This document shows positions 30,695 through 38,600 of a stretch of 64,000 bases of DNA, piece after piece. The position numbers were made by a program, and so were the translations under genes. Position 1 is the first letter of the stretch, and each line of letters opens with the position of its first letter. Where the stretch lies: the NCBI GenBank assembly GCA_000436835.1, contig FR889116.1, forward strand, positions 1 through 64,000, given 5' to 3'. This DNA comes from Eubacterium sp. CAG:251 (lineage in GTDB: Bacteria; Bacillota; Clostridia; Oscillospirales; Acutalibacteraceae). The notes beneath the pieces were generated by a model that ran no database searches, had not been told where the DNA came from, and worked only from the letters and a program-made list of their open reading frames with translations.

Positions 30695-32140
30695 GTCGGG
30701 TAAATCCGAACAATTATTTAATTCATCAAAAGTTATGGTTTCTGTATGTTCTTTGTAATTAAAGAAGAATTTGATATGGTCATCATAAATAATTATGCTG
30801 TTTACAAACAAATCAACAAGCTTTTGTCTTTGCTCACTTTTTGAAATATCTAATTTTTTCAATTGGTCAAACCAAAATTTGAATTGCTTTTTAGTAAGCA
30901 TTGGATTTTCTATTGACTCTTTTGAAATGGACATTTCAATATCATTTTTGCGTTGTTCTAAATCAAGCAATCTTTCTCTTGTCGATTTTGTGCTGATACC
31001 TTGCTCAATCGCATCTACAATATTTTTTATACCTTTTTCTGTTTGAGCGAGCTGTTTTCTTAAAAGAGGTAACTGTTCATTTTCTTTGTGTTGAGCATCG
31101 TATGCTAAATCAATAAGAGTGTTGATTAAATCTTCATCATTCAGAAATTCCCGTATATATTTAATTGTCATATTCTCAATCAAATCTTTTCTGATTGATT
31201 TCATATCGCAGCCTTGATGCTTTTTGTGATTAACACATTTATAGTAACGATATTTTTTACCTTGAGCATTTGTCCCGCTTTCACCAACCATAAAGGATTT
31301 GCATTTACCGCAAAATAATTTAGTAGTTAAGATATAGTCATCATCAGCCTTATGGCTTGAGGGTGCTTTTTTCGTTTTAGTAAGTCGGTCCTGTACTTTT
31401 TCAAAAAGTGATGTAGAGACAATAGCAGGTATTCCGTCTTTGATGGTAATATCCTGAAAAGTATATTCACCAAGATATTTTCTGTTAGTTAACATTCGAG
31501 AAATAACATCAATAGAAAGCTTACCACCTCTGCTGTTTTTTACACCTTTCATATTCAGCTCATCACGGAGCTGTTTCATTGTCATGCCGTCTGCATAATG
31601 CTCAAAACACTCAACAACAAATGGTGCAACACTCGAATCAATTTGAAAATGCTTGCTTTCATCTATATAATAACCAAGTGGGACACTTCCACCATTATAC
31701 TTACATTTCAAAGCATTTTCTTTCATTCCACGACTTACTTTTTCGGCAAGCTCCGCAGAGTAATATTCAGCCATACCTTCAAGCACAGATTCAAGAATGA
31801 TACCTTCTGCACCACTGCTTATTGCTTCAGTTGCAGATACAACTTTAACACCGTTCTTTTTGAGTATGTTTTTATAATGAGCAGAATCATAACGATTACG
31901 GGCAAAACGGTCTAATTTCCAAACAATGATAACATCAAATTCACCTTTCGCACTATCCTTAATCATTTTCTGAAACGAAGGACGATTATCAGTTTTAGCA
32001 GAAAAAGCACGGTCGATATATTCACCGACTATTTGAATATCGTTATGCTGTGCAAAAGCAGTACATTCTCTCAACTGACCGTCAATAGACTCTTCTCGCT
32101 GATTTTCGCTTGAATATCTTGCATAAATTACACCGTTCAT
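30680..32140 (-). CDS. Large serine recombinase (site-specific integrase)
   Basis: 486 residues. The N-terminal resolvase domain has YARYSSENQ with the catalytic Ser10 and VWKLDRFARNRYD. The middle recombinase domain has PLGYYID and TNRKYLGEYTF. A zinc ribbon follows (CGKCKSFM ... CVNHKKHQGC), then a coiled coil (about 345-420). It should integrate and excise the element by cutting both strands at a short core. Its 3' end enters the left core, so the last residues SPRP are encoded by tRNA-derived DNA. Confidence 0.93.
   Translation of the reverse strand: MNGVIYARYSSENQREESIDGQLRECTAFAQHNDIQIVGEYIDRAFSAKTDNRPSFQKMIKDSAKGEFDVIIVWKLDRFARNRYDSAHYKNILKKNGVKVVSATEAISSGAEGIILESVLEGMAEYYSAELAEKVSRGMKENALKCKYNGGSVPLGYYIDESKHFQIDSSVAPFVVECFEHYADGMTMKQLRDELNMKGVKNSRGGKLSIDVISRMLTNRKYLGEYTFQDITIKDGIPAIVSTSLFEKVQDRLTKTKKAPSSHKADDDYILTTKLFCGKCKSFMVGESGTNAQGKKYRYYKCVNHKKHQGCDMKSIRKDLIENMTIKYIREFLNDEDLINTLIDLAYDAQHKENEQLPLLRKQLAQTEKGIKNIVDAIEQGISTKSTRERLLDLEQRKNDIEMSISKESIENPMLTKKQFKFWFDQLKKLDISKSEQRQKLVDLFVNSIIIYDDHIKFFFNYKEHTETITFDELNNCSDLPDSPRP
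30683..30694. other. Attachment site core, left end of mobile element
   Basis: TGGTCGAGGTGA, identical to 46229-46240 at the 3' end of tRNA-Pro(CGG). The recombinase gene reads through it. Together the two cores define an element of about 15.5 kb. Confidence 0.75.
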
Positions 32141-32229
32141 ATCATCACCTCACCCGCATTGTAACGCTCATTAAAACTTTTTGCAACTAATATTTATTAA
32201 AAAATATTATATGAATTTTATTACAATTC

Positions 32230-32820
32230 CTATAAAGACTTCACCGATAAATTATCTATTTCATTTTCCATACATTCTTTATCATGCATTATTTTCCATT
32301 TATCAATCCAATATTGTTTTGTTTTATATAATTTGTTTCCTTTAATTGATAAAATCAATTCTATAATAACTAATAATATCGGGCTGATTACAGCTATCCA
32401 AAAATCAAAATTTATTTTAGAAGTCATATTTAAAAATCTTACTACAAACAATATGTAACAAGAAATTGATAGTATCAAACAATCATAGTTAATATTACTT
32501 CTCAAAGCCTTTGTAATATTATTATTAATTGAGATGTTTAATTTATGGTTTCTTGTTTCCCAATTATAGTTCTTGTTTTTAGGTTCAATAAATACAGCAA
32601 TATATGCAGAGATTTTGACCATTGCCGATCTGTAATAAATTACTCTTAATGATACTGGTATTATAACACAAAAAGGTAAAAGGAAAAGATAAGCATTGTT
32701 TTGGGAAAATGCAAAAGCTAAAATAGCAACGGTGGTTGTAATTGCAAACATAATCAATTTATTATGCAATTCAATTTTTTGCAATACCTCTGCTCTTAAA
32801 GTATTATATTCTTCATTCAT
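32230..32820 (-). CDS. Four-TM membrane protein, SLATT-like
   Basis: 196 residues with two pairs of TM helices (about 22-38 and 43-65, then 110-132 and 140-158). A charged N-terminal helix (EEYNTLRAEVLQKIELHNK) and a charged C-terminal helix flank them. The layout resembles SLATT-type effector membrane proteins found in defence and mobile regions, but no decisive motif is visible. It lies between the integrase and the peptide/ABC operon, alone on minus. It could be a defence effector or an accessory membrane protein. Confidence 0.55.
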   Translation of the reverse strand: MNEEYNTLRAEVLQKIELHNKLIMFAITTTVAILAFAFSQNNAYLFLLPFCVIIPVSLRVIYYRSAMVKISAYIAVFIEPKNKNYNWETRNHKLNISINNNITKALRSNINYDCLILSISCYILFVVRFLNMTSKINFDFWIAVISPILLVIIELILSIKGNKLYKTKQYWIDKWKIMHDKECMENEIDNLSVKSL

Positions 32821-32950
32821 AAAATGCCTCCAAATAAGTATATTTTAATATGATATAATTCCGGATATTGTAATTATCAAAACAATTTTAATATTATTTT
32901 TACTTGTCCGAATTTTGTATTAAACTTAGCTATAACAATTATTATTGAAA

Positions 32951-32990
32951 CATCTCATATCACTAAAAACAAGTGCTATGAGATTTTTTT
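32951..32990 (+). terminator. Hairpin with T-run, plus-strand orientation
   Basis: The stem ATCTCATA...CACT / AGTG...TATGAGAT (32952-32984) is followed by TTTTTT on plus. On the minus RNA, where the ABC operon ends, there is no U-run. It may still serve as a 3' hairpin for that operon. Confidence 0.5.
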
Positions 32991-33645
32991 ATATACAGCT
33001 ATGCTTATTTTTTTTGATTCCTAATATGCATAAAAATACACCTATGATTCCTAAAGGCAAATAAAAGCAACATAAATTCGTGTATGTTACTTGATTTATT
33101 ACATATAGCGGGAAAATAGTATAACGACCACCTAAAATTAAACTACTTATTATATAAAGCAAATCAATCATAATTACAATTGTCAATGATTTAGTATAAA
33201 AGAGAAGAAAATATGAAAGACCAAATAGAAAAATTGAAATAAGGAAAATTGAAATAAAAATCGGTAGTGCTGTATTAATCACACAGCAGGTAATCACTGC
33301 AATGATTGACATATTAAAAAATGCATATATTAAAAGTAATAAAAAATCATTTATTTTAATTTTATTATAACTTATATAAAGTATTTCTGAACCGATTTCG
33401 CCTACATAATCTTTCATTGAAAAAATACTCCAGCATATAGAAGAAATAGGTAGTATCATAAAACAATATTGTTGTATGTCAACAAGAAATTCTTCACTTA
33501 CTCCATTAGTTTTGTAACTGTTAATTAACAGTATAGGCAATATAACATCCATTAGTAATATGGGAATGAAGAACAAAAATCTTAGGTTTTTCAGATTAAG
33601 AATACTTCTTTGTATTGATAATATTAAATGTTTTTTATTGCACAT
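32989..33645 (-). CDS. ABC-2-type permease subunit, 6 TM
   Basis: 218 residues with six predicted TM helices and little else, like the small permeases of peptide export or self-immunity ABC systems. It overlaps the ATPase gene by 22 nt, which strongly suggests coupling. Probable partner of the ATPase at 33624-34469, forming an exporter or immunity pump for the secreted peptide encoded at the head of the operon. No specific family motif was recognised. Confidence 0.7.
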   Translation of the reverse strand: MCNKKHLILSIQRSILNLKNLRFLFFIPILLMDVILPILLINSYKTNGVSEEFLVDIQQYCFMILPISSICWSIFSMKDYVGEIGSEILYISYNKIKINDFLLLLIYAFFNMSIIAVITCCVINTALPIFISIFLISIFLFGLSYFLLFYTKSLTIVIMIDLLYIISSLILGGRYTIFPLYVINQVTYTNLCCFYLPLGIIGVFLCILGIKKNKHSCI

Positions 33646-34469
33646 ATATATCCATCCTCAATATTCGGTGAATCTTGTATATATTTTAATTTGAGATTTG
33701 ATAACACCCTTGCACATTTTTGTCCGTTTAATTCAAGATGTTTTTCAATTTGACAGTTATTAGGTAAATTTAATACATCATTTTCCGGAACAATATAAAC
33801 TTTCGATTTGGCTATATTTCTTATATCAGAACTGCTTCCACTTGTGATTAATTTGCCTTTGTTCATGATAACTATAGTATCACAGATTGCTTCAATATCT
33901 TCAACAATATGTGTTGAGATAATAACAATAGTGTTTTTTGATATTTCGGAAACGATATTTTTAAATCTTAACCTTTCTTCTGGATCAAGACCAGCAGTTG
34001 GTTCATCAAATATAATAATTTTAGGATTTCCAAGCAGAGACTGAGCAATGCCTAATCGTCTTATCATCCCTCCCGAAAGAGATGACACTTTAGAATTCAA
34101 TTTATCTGTTAAATTAACTGTCTTAATCACTCGTTTAATTTCTGCTGTACTATTATTCAAGTCAATATTTTTTAAATTAGCCATCATAAGCATCATATCT
34201 TTGACACTTAAATCCTTATACATTCCAAATAACTGTGGAAGATATCCAATATATTCAAGATATTTTCTATCTTTATTAATATCATTTTCGTTATAAAAAA
34301 TAATATCATTGTCGACTGGATATAATTTTGATATACACCTTAGTAATGTTGTTTTACCTGCTCCATTAGGACCAAGTAGCCCGTAAACACCATTTTTAAA
34401 TTCAAAACTAAAATTATCTATTGCTTTTACCTTTTTGAAATTTTTAGTTAACCCGTTGATTTTAAGCAT
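33624..34469 (-). CDS. ABC transporter ATPase (peptide export or immunity type)
   Basis: 281 residues. Walker A is GPNGAGKTT, the signature is LSGGM, Walker B is IIIFDEPTAGLDP, and the switch is STHIVED. The C-terminal 70 residues form a small extra domain common in CcmA/NatA-like ATPases. It starts 1 nt after the large permease gene and overlaps the small permease. Either exports the peptide or protects the producer. Confidence 0.9.
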   Translation of the reverse strand: MLKINGLTKNFKKVKAIDNFSFEFKNGVYGLLGPNGAGKTTLLRCISKLYPVDNDIIFYNENDINKDRKYLEYIGYLPQLFGMYKDLSVKDMMLMMANLKNIDLNNSTAEIKRVIKTVNLTDKLNSKVSSLSGGMIRRLGIAQSLLGNPKIIIFDEPTAGLDPEERLRFKNIVSEISKNTIVIISTHIVEDIEAICDTIVIMNKGKLITSGSSSDIRNIAKSKVYIVPENDVLNLPNNCQIEKHLELNGQKCARVLSNLKLKYIQDSPNIEDGYICAIKNI

Positions 34470-34470
34470 A

Positions 34471-36351
34471 TTATTTTACCTCCAACAAATCTTCAAGAAA
34501 TTCTTCTATTGTTCGTTTATCATTTGAATCAAATAAATAATGATTACATTTTTCATAAAATTCATTTTTATCATGTTCTTTTAGATTTTCTTCAAATAAG
34601 GCAGTAAAACAAAAATATTTTTTTGTTTCCTGATAGGATTCATTATCATTTTCAAATGCATCTATGCAATAATATAATTCAAGTTTATCTTTATTTATTA
34701 AACTTTCTATATAATCATTTTGAATATCAACTATCCATCTTGAAATCATGTAATTATTATTACTATATACTGTTTCAAATTTACCTTGATTTAAACTTGG
34801 TAGAATAATAATAGTTTTTATTTTATTATTATCAATATTTGAGGCTTTGAATTTGTTGATATAATTTTCAATACTGTTTTTATTCATTTCTTTAATATCT
34901 AAATATGGATAAATTATTTTAATGTCATTGACTAGAATACTTTTATATAAGCCACTGACTAATGAAAGTGATTCTGCATTACCAGAAAAATGATTTTTTT
35001 CACTTTCATTAAGATTCGAATAAAATTGTTTCATTGATGATACATTAACGTTAAAATTTATATTCTTATCAGAGTGATTAGGAACAAAACTTTGATAGTT
35101 TAAATCGTAAACCTCCTGATATCCTGCCATAGGATAAAATGGAAGAAATCCCGGTAAAATTGTTCCCTGAATATTACTGTAATATCTTGAGGAGTATCCA
35201 TCATAATTTATAGTTATTGTATCAATTTCATAGTTTTGGGTGTTATTGATTTCAAAATAATCTAAATTTCTGTTGAAGTTAACATCTTTGTCATTTATTT
35301 TAATATTCTTAATATTATATCCGTGATATAAAGTGAATTTATATTTTTCTAAATTTTTATTATCTACTTTAATTACAACTTTTGCTTTTAACATAGAATT
35401 TGTTGAAATATCCATTGTTAAATCAGTCATATTAAAATTGTTTTTTTCTATCATTATTTCATCTTCATGTTTAGTGTAATATTCATAATCTGCATTTGGA
35501 CCATTTACATTTCTTTGATCCATAATTACTTTTGAAGATGGTGTATAATAGACTGTAATACATATTATTGAAAGAATTATGCAAGTAATTGCTTTGATTT
35601 TTCTTTTATTTATCTGATGGAGAGAAAAGATAATTCCAAATGCAAAAATAAATATCCAAAAGAGAATTACTGCAAATCGATAAGGCAAAACCGAATATCC
35701 AAATGCTGTATTAGGTGTCCAATTTGTAGATGGTGTTGTTAATTCAAATAATCCAGTTATTTTAAATATATCTATATTTGTTGTTGTATATAGTGCAAGC
35801 CATAATATATCAAGAATTCTGCTTGTCATAATAGTAATAAAAATCATTAATAAATATGCTGGAATTTTTTTCATCTTAAGAGCTGAAAATGAACCTATAA
35901 AAATGCCTGCAATACAAATTAAAAATATATTTAGCAGGATGGAAACAATAATATACAATAAATATTGTAATGTTAAAGATCCTTCTGAAATTGCAAAAAA
36001 TACATTTATTAAAATTAACACTAAGGTTTGAACTGATGCAACAGCACATAATAAAGAAATTTTACTTTTAATAATACTTTTAGTACCTTTAGGTGTGGTG
36101 TCTACACATTCTATAAGTGAATTCGATTTTAATTTATAGATGTATTCATAAGATAAAAACATAAAAGCTATTAAGTATATTACGGAAAATTTAAATAAAA
36201 TTAATTGTAAATCAATTGCGGTAGCTTCATGTATTACGCACCAAATAGTTAAAATTATAGGCGGTGCAGCAAGAATTAAAGTTGTCAATATTTTTAATAT
36301 TTTATCTTGAAAAAGTATCTTTTGTGCGAATTTCATCAAATTATTTTTCAT
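34471..36351 (-). CDS. Large ABC permease-like protein with 7 TM and an extracytoplasmic beta domain
   Basis: 626 residues. Seven TM helices fill residues about 20-290. The remaining 330 residues are soluble; the first part (MTDLTMDISTNSMLKAKVVIKV, TLYHGYNIKNIKIND) looks like the N-terminal beta domain of M1 aminopeptidases, but no HExxH metal site is present. Some ABC-2 permeases carry such a domain. The order peptide, large 7-TM protein, ATPase recalls lactococcin 972 type operons. It starts after a stem-loop and a GAGG site behind the peptide gene. Confidence 0.65.
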   Translation of the reverse strand: MKNNLMKFAQKILFQDKILKILTTLILAAPPIILTIWCVIHEATAIDLQLILFKFSVIYLIAFMFLSYEYIYKLKSNSLIECVDTTPKGTKSIIKSKISLLCAVASVQTLVLILINVFFAISEGSLTLQYLLYIIVSILLNIFLICIAGIFIGSFSALKMKKIPAYLLMIFITIMTSRILDILWLALYTTTNIDIFKITGLFELTTPSTNWTPNTAFGYSVLPYRFAVILFWIFIFAFGIIFSLHQINKRKIKAITCIILSIICITVYYTPSSKVIMDQRNVNGPNADYEYYTKHEDEIMIEKNNFNMTDLTMDISTNSMLKAKVVIKVDNKNLEKYKFTLYHGYNIKNIKINDKDVNFNRNLDYFEINNTQNYEIDTITINYDGYSSRYYSNIQGTILPGFLPFYPMAGYQEVYDLNYQSFVPNHSDKNINFNVNVSSMKQFYSNLNESEKNHFSGNAESLSLVSGLYKSILVNDIKIIYPYLDIKEMNKNSIENYINKFKASNIDNNKIKTIIILPSLNQGKFETVYSNNNYMISRWIVDIQNDYIESLINKDKLELYYCIDAFENDNESYQETKKYFCFTALFEENLKEHDKNEFYEKCNHYLFDSNDKRTIEEFLEDLLEVK

Positions 36352-36372
36352 TTTATATTATATTCCTCTCTT

Positions 36373-36403
36373 AGTGCTTACAGGCGTTAAGCCTGTAAGC
36401 ACT
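36373..36403 (-). promoter_or_regulatory. Stem-loop between peptide gene and ABC genes
   Basis: A perfect 13-bp stem (36373-36385 with 36391-36403) with a 5-nt loop. No U-run follows on the minus RNA, so it probably sets mRNA stability or partial read-through rather than full termination. Confidence 0.75.
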
Positions 36404-36410
36404 TTATCAA

Positions 36411-36809
36411 TTAGGCAACAGAAGTTATAGTTCCGCTTGCGATGCATCCATATGCATTTCCACCTTTAGGATTAAGTACTAATTCCCAACTACAACTGGA
36501 ATTATATTTGGTAGTAGTGTTGTTTGAAAAAGATTTACCTTTTGCCAAATCGTGAGAAACATCGGTAGACCAAATTCCACCGTGATTATTTTTAGCAAGG
36601 AAGTAGACGTTTCCGGCTGACAAAGAACTATTACTTCCGGAATATTTACATTGTTTTCCAGTAATTACGCCACTATAAGCTATTTTATCTGATGTTTTTA
36701 AAGAAGCAGACTTAGAAGCCGCACTTGCCGTAATAGAAAAGCAGGATACTATTGTTAATACTGCTAAAAACAGTGTTAATGGTTTTGTTAATTTTTTCAT
36801 TTTATTCAT
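36411..36809 (-). CDS. Secreted bacteriocin-like small protein
   Basis: 132 residues from the ATG at 36809, chosen because AAAGGAG lies 8-9 nt upstream; the longer frame to 36902 has no site. A signal peptide (cut near ITASA) leaves about 102 residues with three Cys, two Trp and many Ser, Gly and Asn. There is no leader with GG and no lanthionine enzyme nearby, so it would leave by Sec. It is first in an operon with a 7-TM protein and ABC genes and is divergent from an agr set. Lactococcin 972-like by context, not by clear sequence match. Activity is inferred. Confidence 0.6.
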   Translation of the reverse strand: MNKMKKLTKPLTLFLAVLTIVSCFSITASAASKSASLKTSDKIAYSGVITGKQCKYSGSNSSLSAGNVYFLAKNNHGGIWSTDVSHDLAKGKSFSNNTTTKYNSSCSWELVLNPKGGNAYGCIASGTITSVA

Positions 36810-36873
36810 ATTTGAATTCTCCTTTAATAAATATATTATTGTTAACTTTTTTATTATTGATATTTTTAAATAT

Positions 36874-36921
36874 TTATGGTGGGAAATACTTTGTATATTC
36901 ACATAATTTAATGCTTATCAT
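36874..36921 (-). CDS. Possible 15-codon leader ORF before the peptide gene
   Basis: ATG to TAA encodes a 15-residue peptide, with AAAGGAG 12 nt upstream of the ATG (a long spacing). It sits 64 nt before the secreted-protein start. It may be chance, or a leader peptide or small effector. Confidence 0.2.
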   Translation of the reverse strand: MISIKLCEYTKYFPP

Positions 36922-37009
36922 GTGTTATTTCAGCTCCTTTCGTTAATATTTAAGTCCAATTTTATATTTTGATTTTTTATATGCTGAACACTTATAGTTC
37001 GTTTCAAAT

Positions 37010-37026
37010 ATTGTATTGAATACAAT
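37010..37026. promoter_or_regulatory. Perfect 17-bp palindrome, candidate operator
   Basis: ATTGTATT-g-AATACAAT. It overlaps the -35 of a plus-strand promoter and lies about 200 bp upstream of the secreted-peptide start. Confidence 0.5.
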
Positions 37027-37044
37027 CAAAATTTGTAGTAGAAT
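37016..37044 (+). promoter_or_regulatory. Candidate promoter toward agr genes
   Basis: TTGAAT (37016-37021), 17-bp spacer, TAGAAT (37039-37044). It would give a leader of about 300 nt before the gene at 37356. Confidence 0.5.
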
Positions 37045-37355
37045 TAAGATATCAACTAGAATAATATTGAACTTAGAAAATGAATGATTTTCCTTTGACG
37101 GGGGTAAATCATCTTGTAATGTTAAAATATCACAAATATGTTATTAATATTTTGATTTCGTTTTTTCGGTTTCTTTTTGTGTTCAAATGGTTATTAAACT
37201 TTTAATCTTGCAAAAGAGTTGCAATTGCCATTGGACACAAAGCGTTTAGCCGTTTAGACAATGACAATCAAAAATTAGAATAATTATGTATACTATAAAT
37301 AACTTTGGCGGGTTTATTTTTTATATATTGTATTTAACAAAGGAGTTATTTTGGT

Positions 37356-37874
37356 ATGGACAAAATTGAATTAGGCACACCGTTTCGTACAGTAATAATT
37401 AAAATTCTTTCTTGTAATCCAAAAATGCTATCAGTTTTTGGAAGGACAAAAGAAAAAGACCTTTTTTTCAAAGATCTTCTTACAATCGGATGCGATTTTT
37501 ATGAACTTTTGGAATTGTTTGCTAACTGTGAAGCAATAAATAATGAAAGTATTAATTGTATAGTTGAAAATGTACCAAATGTTGAAATTATAGAAAACTA
37601 TAATGATAAAGAAATTAGACGAATGATTCCTCATTGGTCTTCTTCAAAATATCATACTGCTACGATCAAAGATATATGTCAGGAATTAAAAATGCATATT
37701 GAATCTGATTCAAACGGTACATTTGTATATAACAGTAATAATTCAAAAAATAAGAAAGTCTATAATGACACATATATTCTTCTTATATCAGATTCAAATA
37801 AATTCTTTTTTGATATAAATAGAAAAAAATCTTACAAAATAATCAATGATGGTGAGGTGACAGAAAATGTTTAA
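37356..37874 (+). CDS. Unknown 172-residue protein upstream of agrA
   Basis: I do not recognise this protein. It has no TM helix or signal peptide. The N-terminal half is helical (ILSCNPKMLSVFGR, FFKDLLTIGCDFYELLELF), and the C-terminal half is polar with predicted beta strands (YNDTYILLISDSNKFFFDI). It has an AAAGGAG site and overlaps the agrA start by 8 nt, so it is translated with the response regulator. A regulatory or sensory accessory role in the quorum-sensing set is an inference from position only. Confidence 0.7.
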   Translation: MDKIELGTPFRTVIIKILSCNPKMLSVFGRTKEKDLFFKDLLTIGCDFYELLELFANCEAINNESINCIVENVPNVEIIENYNDKEIRRMIPHWSSSKYHTATIKDICQELKMHIESDSNGTFVYNSNNSKNKKVYNDTYILLISDSNKFFFDINRKKSYKIINDGEVTENV

Positions 37875-38580
37875 TGTTTTTATTTGTGATGATAGTAAAT
37901 TGGATATTGAAAATATTAAAAATTGTTTATCTGTTTTTTCAAAGAAAAAACATGTTGATTTTAATATCAGTGAATTTTCAAATCCCGAAATGCTGATGTA
38001 TGAAGTTGAAGACGGAAAAATTGCGGATATTTTTATTCTTGATGTTGAAATGCCTGATATGGATGGGTTTGAACTTGCCGATAAAATCAGAAAATATACA
38101 GAAACATCTGTGATAATTTTTCTGACATCTCATGATGAAATGGCGTCAATGGGATATAAGTCAAAAGCACTGAGATATGTAATTAAGCTAAATCTTGAAA
38201 GAGATATTGAAGAGGCTCTTGAAAGTGCTGTTGCTGAGATTTCATCAGCTGATGATAAAACGATAACATTACACCGCTATAACGATTATTGGAGAATACC
38301 TTATAAAGATATCATCTGCGTCAGCAGAATATCCAGACAATTAGTTATAACAACAAGATTACTTGGAGAAATAACCGATAACAGAGGAATCAAAGAATTC
38401 TTTGATTTGCTTGAAGATAATCGTTTCTTATTTATTGATCGAAGCTGTTTTGTTAATATCGATTATATTTCCCAAATCAACGGCTTCAGTCTGAAACTAA
38501 AAGACGGTCAAGTTTTACCAATCAGCAGAAGATCGTTGAAAAATGTTAAACAAACATTGCTTGAACAATGGGGAACATAA
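37867..38580 (+). CDS. agrA: AgrA-like response regulator (receiver plus LytTR)
   Basis: 237 residues. The receiver domain has acidic DD (8-9), phosphoacceptor Asp59 in ILDVEMPDMDG, Thr/Ser in FLTSHD and Lys116-region. The LytTR DNA-binding domain spans about 135-235 (YWRIPYKDIICVS, FLFIDRSCFVNIDYI, LPISRRSLKNVK). It should respond to phosphate from the AgrC kinase and activate direct-repeat promoters. It overlaps the preceding unknown gene and lies 20 nt before agrC. Confidence 0.92.
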   Translation: MFNVFICDDSKLDIENIKNCLSVFSKKKHVDFNISEFSNPEMLMYEVEDGKIADIFILDVEMPDMDGFELADKIRKYTETSVIIFLTSHDEMASMGYKSKALRYVIKLNLERDIEEALESAVAEISSADDKTITLHRYNDYWRIPYKDIICVSRISRQLVITTRLLGEITDNRGIKEFFDLLEDNRFLFIDRSCFVNIDYISQINGFSLKLKDGQVLPISRRSLKNVKQTLLEQWGT

Positions 38581-38600
38581 AATAAATTATTGGAGAACAT

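Larger units (their letters stand above)
36922..37355. other. Divergent control region between peptide operon and agr genes
   Basis: 547 bp without a convincing long gene separates 36809 and 37356. It holds a 17-bp perfect palindrome (37010-37026), a plus-strand promoter overlapping it (37016-37044), a hairpin near 37085-37113 and a tandem CGTTTAG pair (37243-37257). A clear promoter for the minus operon was not found. LytTR-type binding sites could not be assigned with confidence. Confidence 0.5.

Noticed and set aside
29700..30700. CRISPR array
   Set aside because: The repeats are few, long and partly inverted, and they derive from tRNA-Pro ends. There is no regular spacer pattern and no cas gene in the window.
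36411..36809. Firm naming of the secreted protein as a lactococcin 972 family bacteriocin
   Set aside because: Gene order is similar, but the mature sequence does not clearly show the family pattern, so only a bacteriocin-like call is made.
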